Shown here: piece by piece, positions 4,677-6,305 of the stretch | Layout of the letters: every line of letters starts with the position of its first letter | Position numbering within the stretch: the first letter of the stretch is position 1 | NCBI GenBank assembly: GCA_030596145.1 | Contig: JAUVKS010000119.1 | Span: 1-6,305 of the forward strand | Length of the DNA: 6,305 nucleotides | Source of the DNA: Pseudomonadota bacterium | GTDB taxonomy: Bacteria > Desulfobacterota > Syntrophia > Syntrophales > JADFWA01 | Direction of reading: 5' to 3' | Notes under the pieces: model-generated | Databases searched by the model: none | Told to the model about the DNA's origin: nothing | The model's input: the letters and a program-made list of their open reading frames with translations, nothing else | Translations under genes and position numbers: made by a program

Positions 4677-6305
4677 ATGAGTAAAATATTTAGCACAGAT
4701 TTTGCGGGGAGAGAGATTTCCCTGAAGACGCATTATATGGCGGGTCAGGCGGATGGAGCCGTTTTAGTTACCTATGGCGATACCGTGGTTCTTGTTACGG
4801 CGGTATCGATGAGAAGCAGCAGAGAAGGTCTTGATTTCCTACCGCTGACTGTGGATTACCAAGAGATGACCTATGCGGCGGGAAAGATACCCGGTGGTTT
4901 TTTTAAAAGGGAAGGACGTCCCAATGAAAGAGAAATTTTGACGTGCAGAATTATTGACAGATCCATACGCCCCCTCTTTCCCAAGGGGTATTTTTATGAG
5001 ACGCAGATTATTGCGACAGTGCTTTCTGTGGATAATGACAATAATCCTGATATTGCCGCGATGCTGGGTGCATCCGCCGCCTTTGAGATGTCGGATATTC
5101 CATTCAAGGGTCCGGTTGCCGGTGTGAGGGTTGGCCGATTGGAGGGAGAATTTATATGTAATCCTACGGCGGAGCAGATGACCGGAAGCGACCTGGATCT
5201 CTTTCTTGTGGGAAGGAAAATACTTCCCGGCACAGACGGCAGGGAATTTGATATCAATTTGGTGATGCTTGAATGTGGGTCTCTTGAAATTGAGGAAGAC
5301 GTAATGGTTGAAGCCATACAGTTCGGTCTGGAATCTATGAGGCCGGTGATGGAACTTCAGGATCGCATGTGTCAGTCCATAGGAAAGGAAAAACGAACGT
5401 TAGAGCAGGTTGAGATTGACGAGGAACTTCGCGGGAAGATATCTGATGCGGCCACCAGCGGTTTGAAAGAGGCCTATGCAACGACCGACAAACTGGAGAG
5501 ACGGATAAAACTGCGCCAGGTGAGGGAATCGATTGCGGCCGAGTTTGCTTCTGAAGATGCAGGGATCAGCTCTATGATGAAGGGGATCCTGGAGGGGTTG
5601 GAGAAGAGTACCCTCAGGAACATGATTTTGAATGAAAAGAGAAGGATGGACGGCAGATCAAATACGGAGATAAGACCTATCAGTTCCGAAACCGGGCTTC
5701 TTCCAAGGACGCACGGGTCGGCGCTATTTACCAGAGGGGAAACCCAGGCCCTGGCCCTTGTGACTCTCGGCACCTCTTCGGATGAACAGAGAATGGATTA
5801 TATAAGCGGGGAAGAGATGAGAGCTTTTATCCTTCATTATAATTTCCCTCCTTTTTCTGTGGGTGAGGCGAGATTTTTAAGAGGCCCCGGAAGGAGAGAG
5901 ATAGGACATGGCGCGCTTGCAAGAAGGGCGTTGCTTCCCGTTATTCCTTCTCAGGAAGAGTTTCCCTACACCGTCAGGATTGTTTCCGAAACATTATCCT
6001 CCAATGGCTCCTCATCCATGGCCACGGTTTGCGGAGGGATTCTTTCTCTGATGGATGCCGGTGTGCCGGTGAGAGATATGGTTGCCGGTATTGCCATGGG
6101 TCTGTTGAAGGAGGGTGAAGAAGTTGTCATCCTTTCCGACATCCTTGGCGACGAAGATCATGCAGGCGATATGGACTTCAAGGTATGCGGTACAAAGAAG
6201 GGCATTACCGCCATGCAAATGGATATAAAGATCGATGGGGTTACGGAAGACATCCTCAGAAAAGCGCTCCATCAGGCAAGAGACGGGAGACTTTTTATTA
6301 TTGAA
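4677..6305 (+). CDS. pnp: Polyribonucleotide nucleotidyltransferase (PNPase), N-terminal part (3' truncated by window edge)
   Basis: PNPase is a trimeric 3'-to-5' phosphorolytic exoribonuclease that also adds heteropolymeric tails, central to mRNA decay. The frame runs 543 codons to the right edge without a stop. The first RNase PH domain opens with FSTDFAGREISL and includes GDTVVLVTA (34-42) and GGFFKREGRPNE (73-84), the RNA-binding FFRR-type loop with Lys for the first Arg. An all-helical linker follows (about 235-315), then the second RNase PH domain with MDGRSNTEIRPI, LPRTHGSALFTRGETQAL and the phosphate-binding SNGSSSMA (S445-S447). The catalytic set in GDEDHAGDMDFKV is D494, D500 and K502, matching E. 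coli D486, D492 and K494. The KH and S1 RNA-binding domains of the roughly 700-residue family lie beyond the window. The start ATG has AGGAAGG four bases upstream. No frameshift is seen. Confidence 0.98.
   Translation, partial: MSKIFSTDFAGREISLKTHYMAGQADGAVLVTYGDTVVLVTAVSMRSSREGLDFLPLTVDYQEMTYAAGKIPGGFFKREGRPNEREILTCRIIDRSIRPLFPKGYFYETQIIATVLSVDNDNNPDIAAMLGASAAFEMSDIPFKGPVAGVRVGRLEGEFICNPTAEQMTGSDLDLFLVGRKILPGTDGREFDINLVMLECGSLEIEEDVMVEAIQFGLESMRPVMELQDRMCQSIGKEKRTLEQVEIDEELRGKISDAATSGLKEAYATTDKLERRIKLRQVRESIAAEFASEDAGISSMMKGILEGLEKSTLRNMILNEKRRMDGRSNTEIRPISSETGLLPRTHGSALFTRGETQALALVTLGTSSDEQRMDYISGEEMRAFILHYNFPPFSVGEARFLRGPGRREIGHGALARRALLPVIPSQEEFPYTVRIVSETLSSNGSSSMATVCGGILSLMDAGVPVRDMVAGIAMGLLKEGEEVVILSDILGDEDHAGDMDFKVCGTKKGITAMQMDIKIDGVTEDILRKALHQARDGRLFIIE

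Noticed and set aside
4994..5317. Minus-strand open frames inside pnp (4994-5317, 5474-5773, 6012-6272)
   Set aside because: They lie wholly opposite a continuous, motif-complete PNPase frame; their translations are low-complexity or lack domain-like patterns, and none has a convincing start context.

Overview
The window is a conserved translation and RNA-metabolism gene cluster, all on the + strand: the 3' part of infB (IF2), a DUF503/YlxP-family gene, rbfA, a DHH-family phosphoesterase of the NrnA type, truB, rpsO and the 5' part of pnp. No other protein-coding or stable RNA gene is visible. A DHH gene between rbfA and truB, with no ribF between truB and rpsO, resembles the nusA-infB region of Desulfobacterota (former Deltaproteobacteria). 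With moderate GC content and frequent AGA/AGG/ATA codons, I infer a mesophilic Desulfobacterota-like bacterium, possibly an uncultured one. The assignment rests on synteny and general protein resemblance, not on a search.

Layout: infB (1-1043, open at the left edge); a 202-bp spacer full of short CTAAAGT repeats; DUF503, rbfA and the DHH gene (1246-2888), packed with 14-bp and 8-bp overlaps; a 268-bp spacer holding a second, inverted copy of the same repeat next to a 123-bp palindromic MITE-like element; truB (3157-4101); a 115-bp rpsO leader; rpsO (4217-4486); a 190-bp spacer with a third CTAAAGT-type palindrome and two further hairpins; pnp (4677 to the right edge, open).

The genes share one theme. 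IF2 and the ribosome-maturation factor RbfA act on the 30S subunit, S15 is a primary 16S rRNA-binding protein of that subunit, TruB makes Psi55 in tRNA, and PNPase and the NrnA-type enzyme degrade RNA and the short oligonucleotides left over. The order suggests one long transcript with possible internal control in the rpsO and pnp leaders.

The genes are ordinary. The unusual part is the spacers. Three of the four carry one repeat family (ends AAGTGN-CTAAAGT / ACTTTAG-N-CACTT), and the nrnA-truB spacer also holds a nested composite of two ATTCCC-N8-GGGAAT palindromes between perfect 13-bp terminal inverted repeats. The two genes directly downstream of the larger repeat insertions, DUF503 and truB, are also the ones without a recognisable Shine-Dalgarno sequence.
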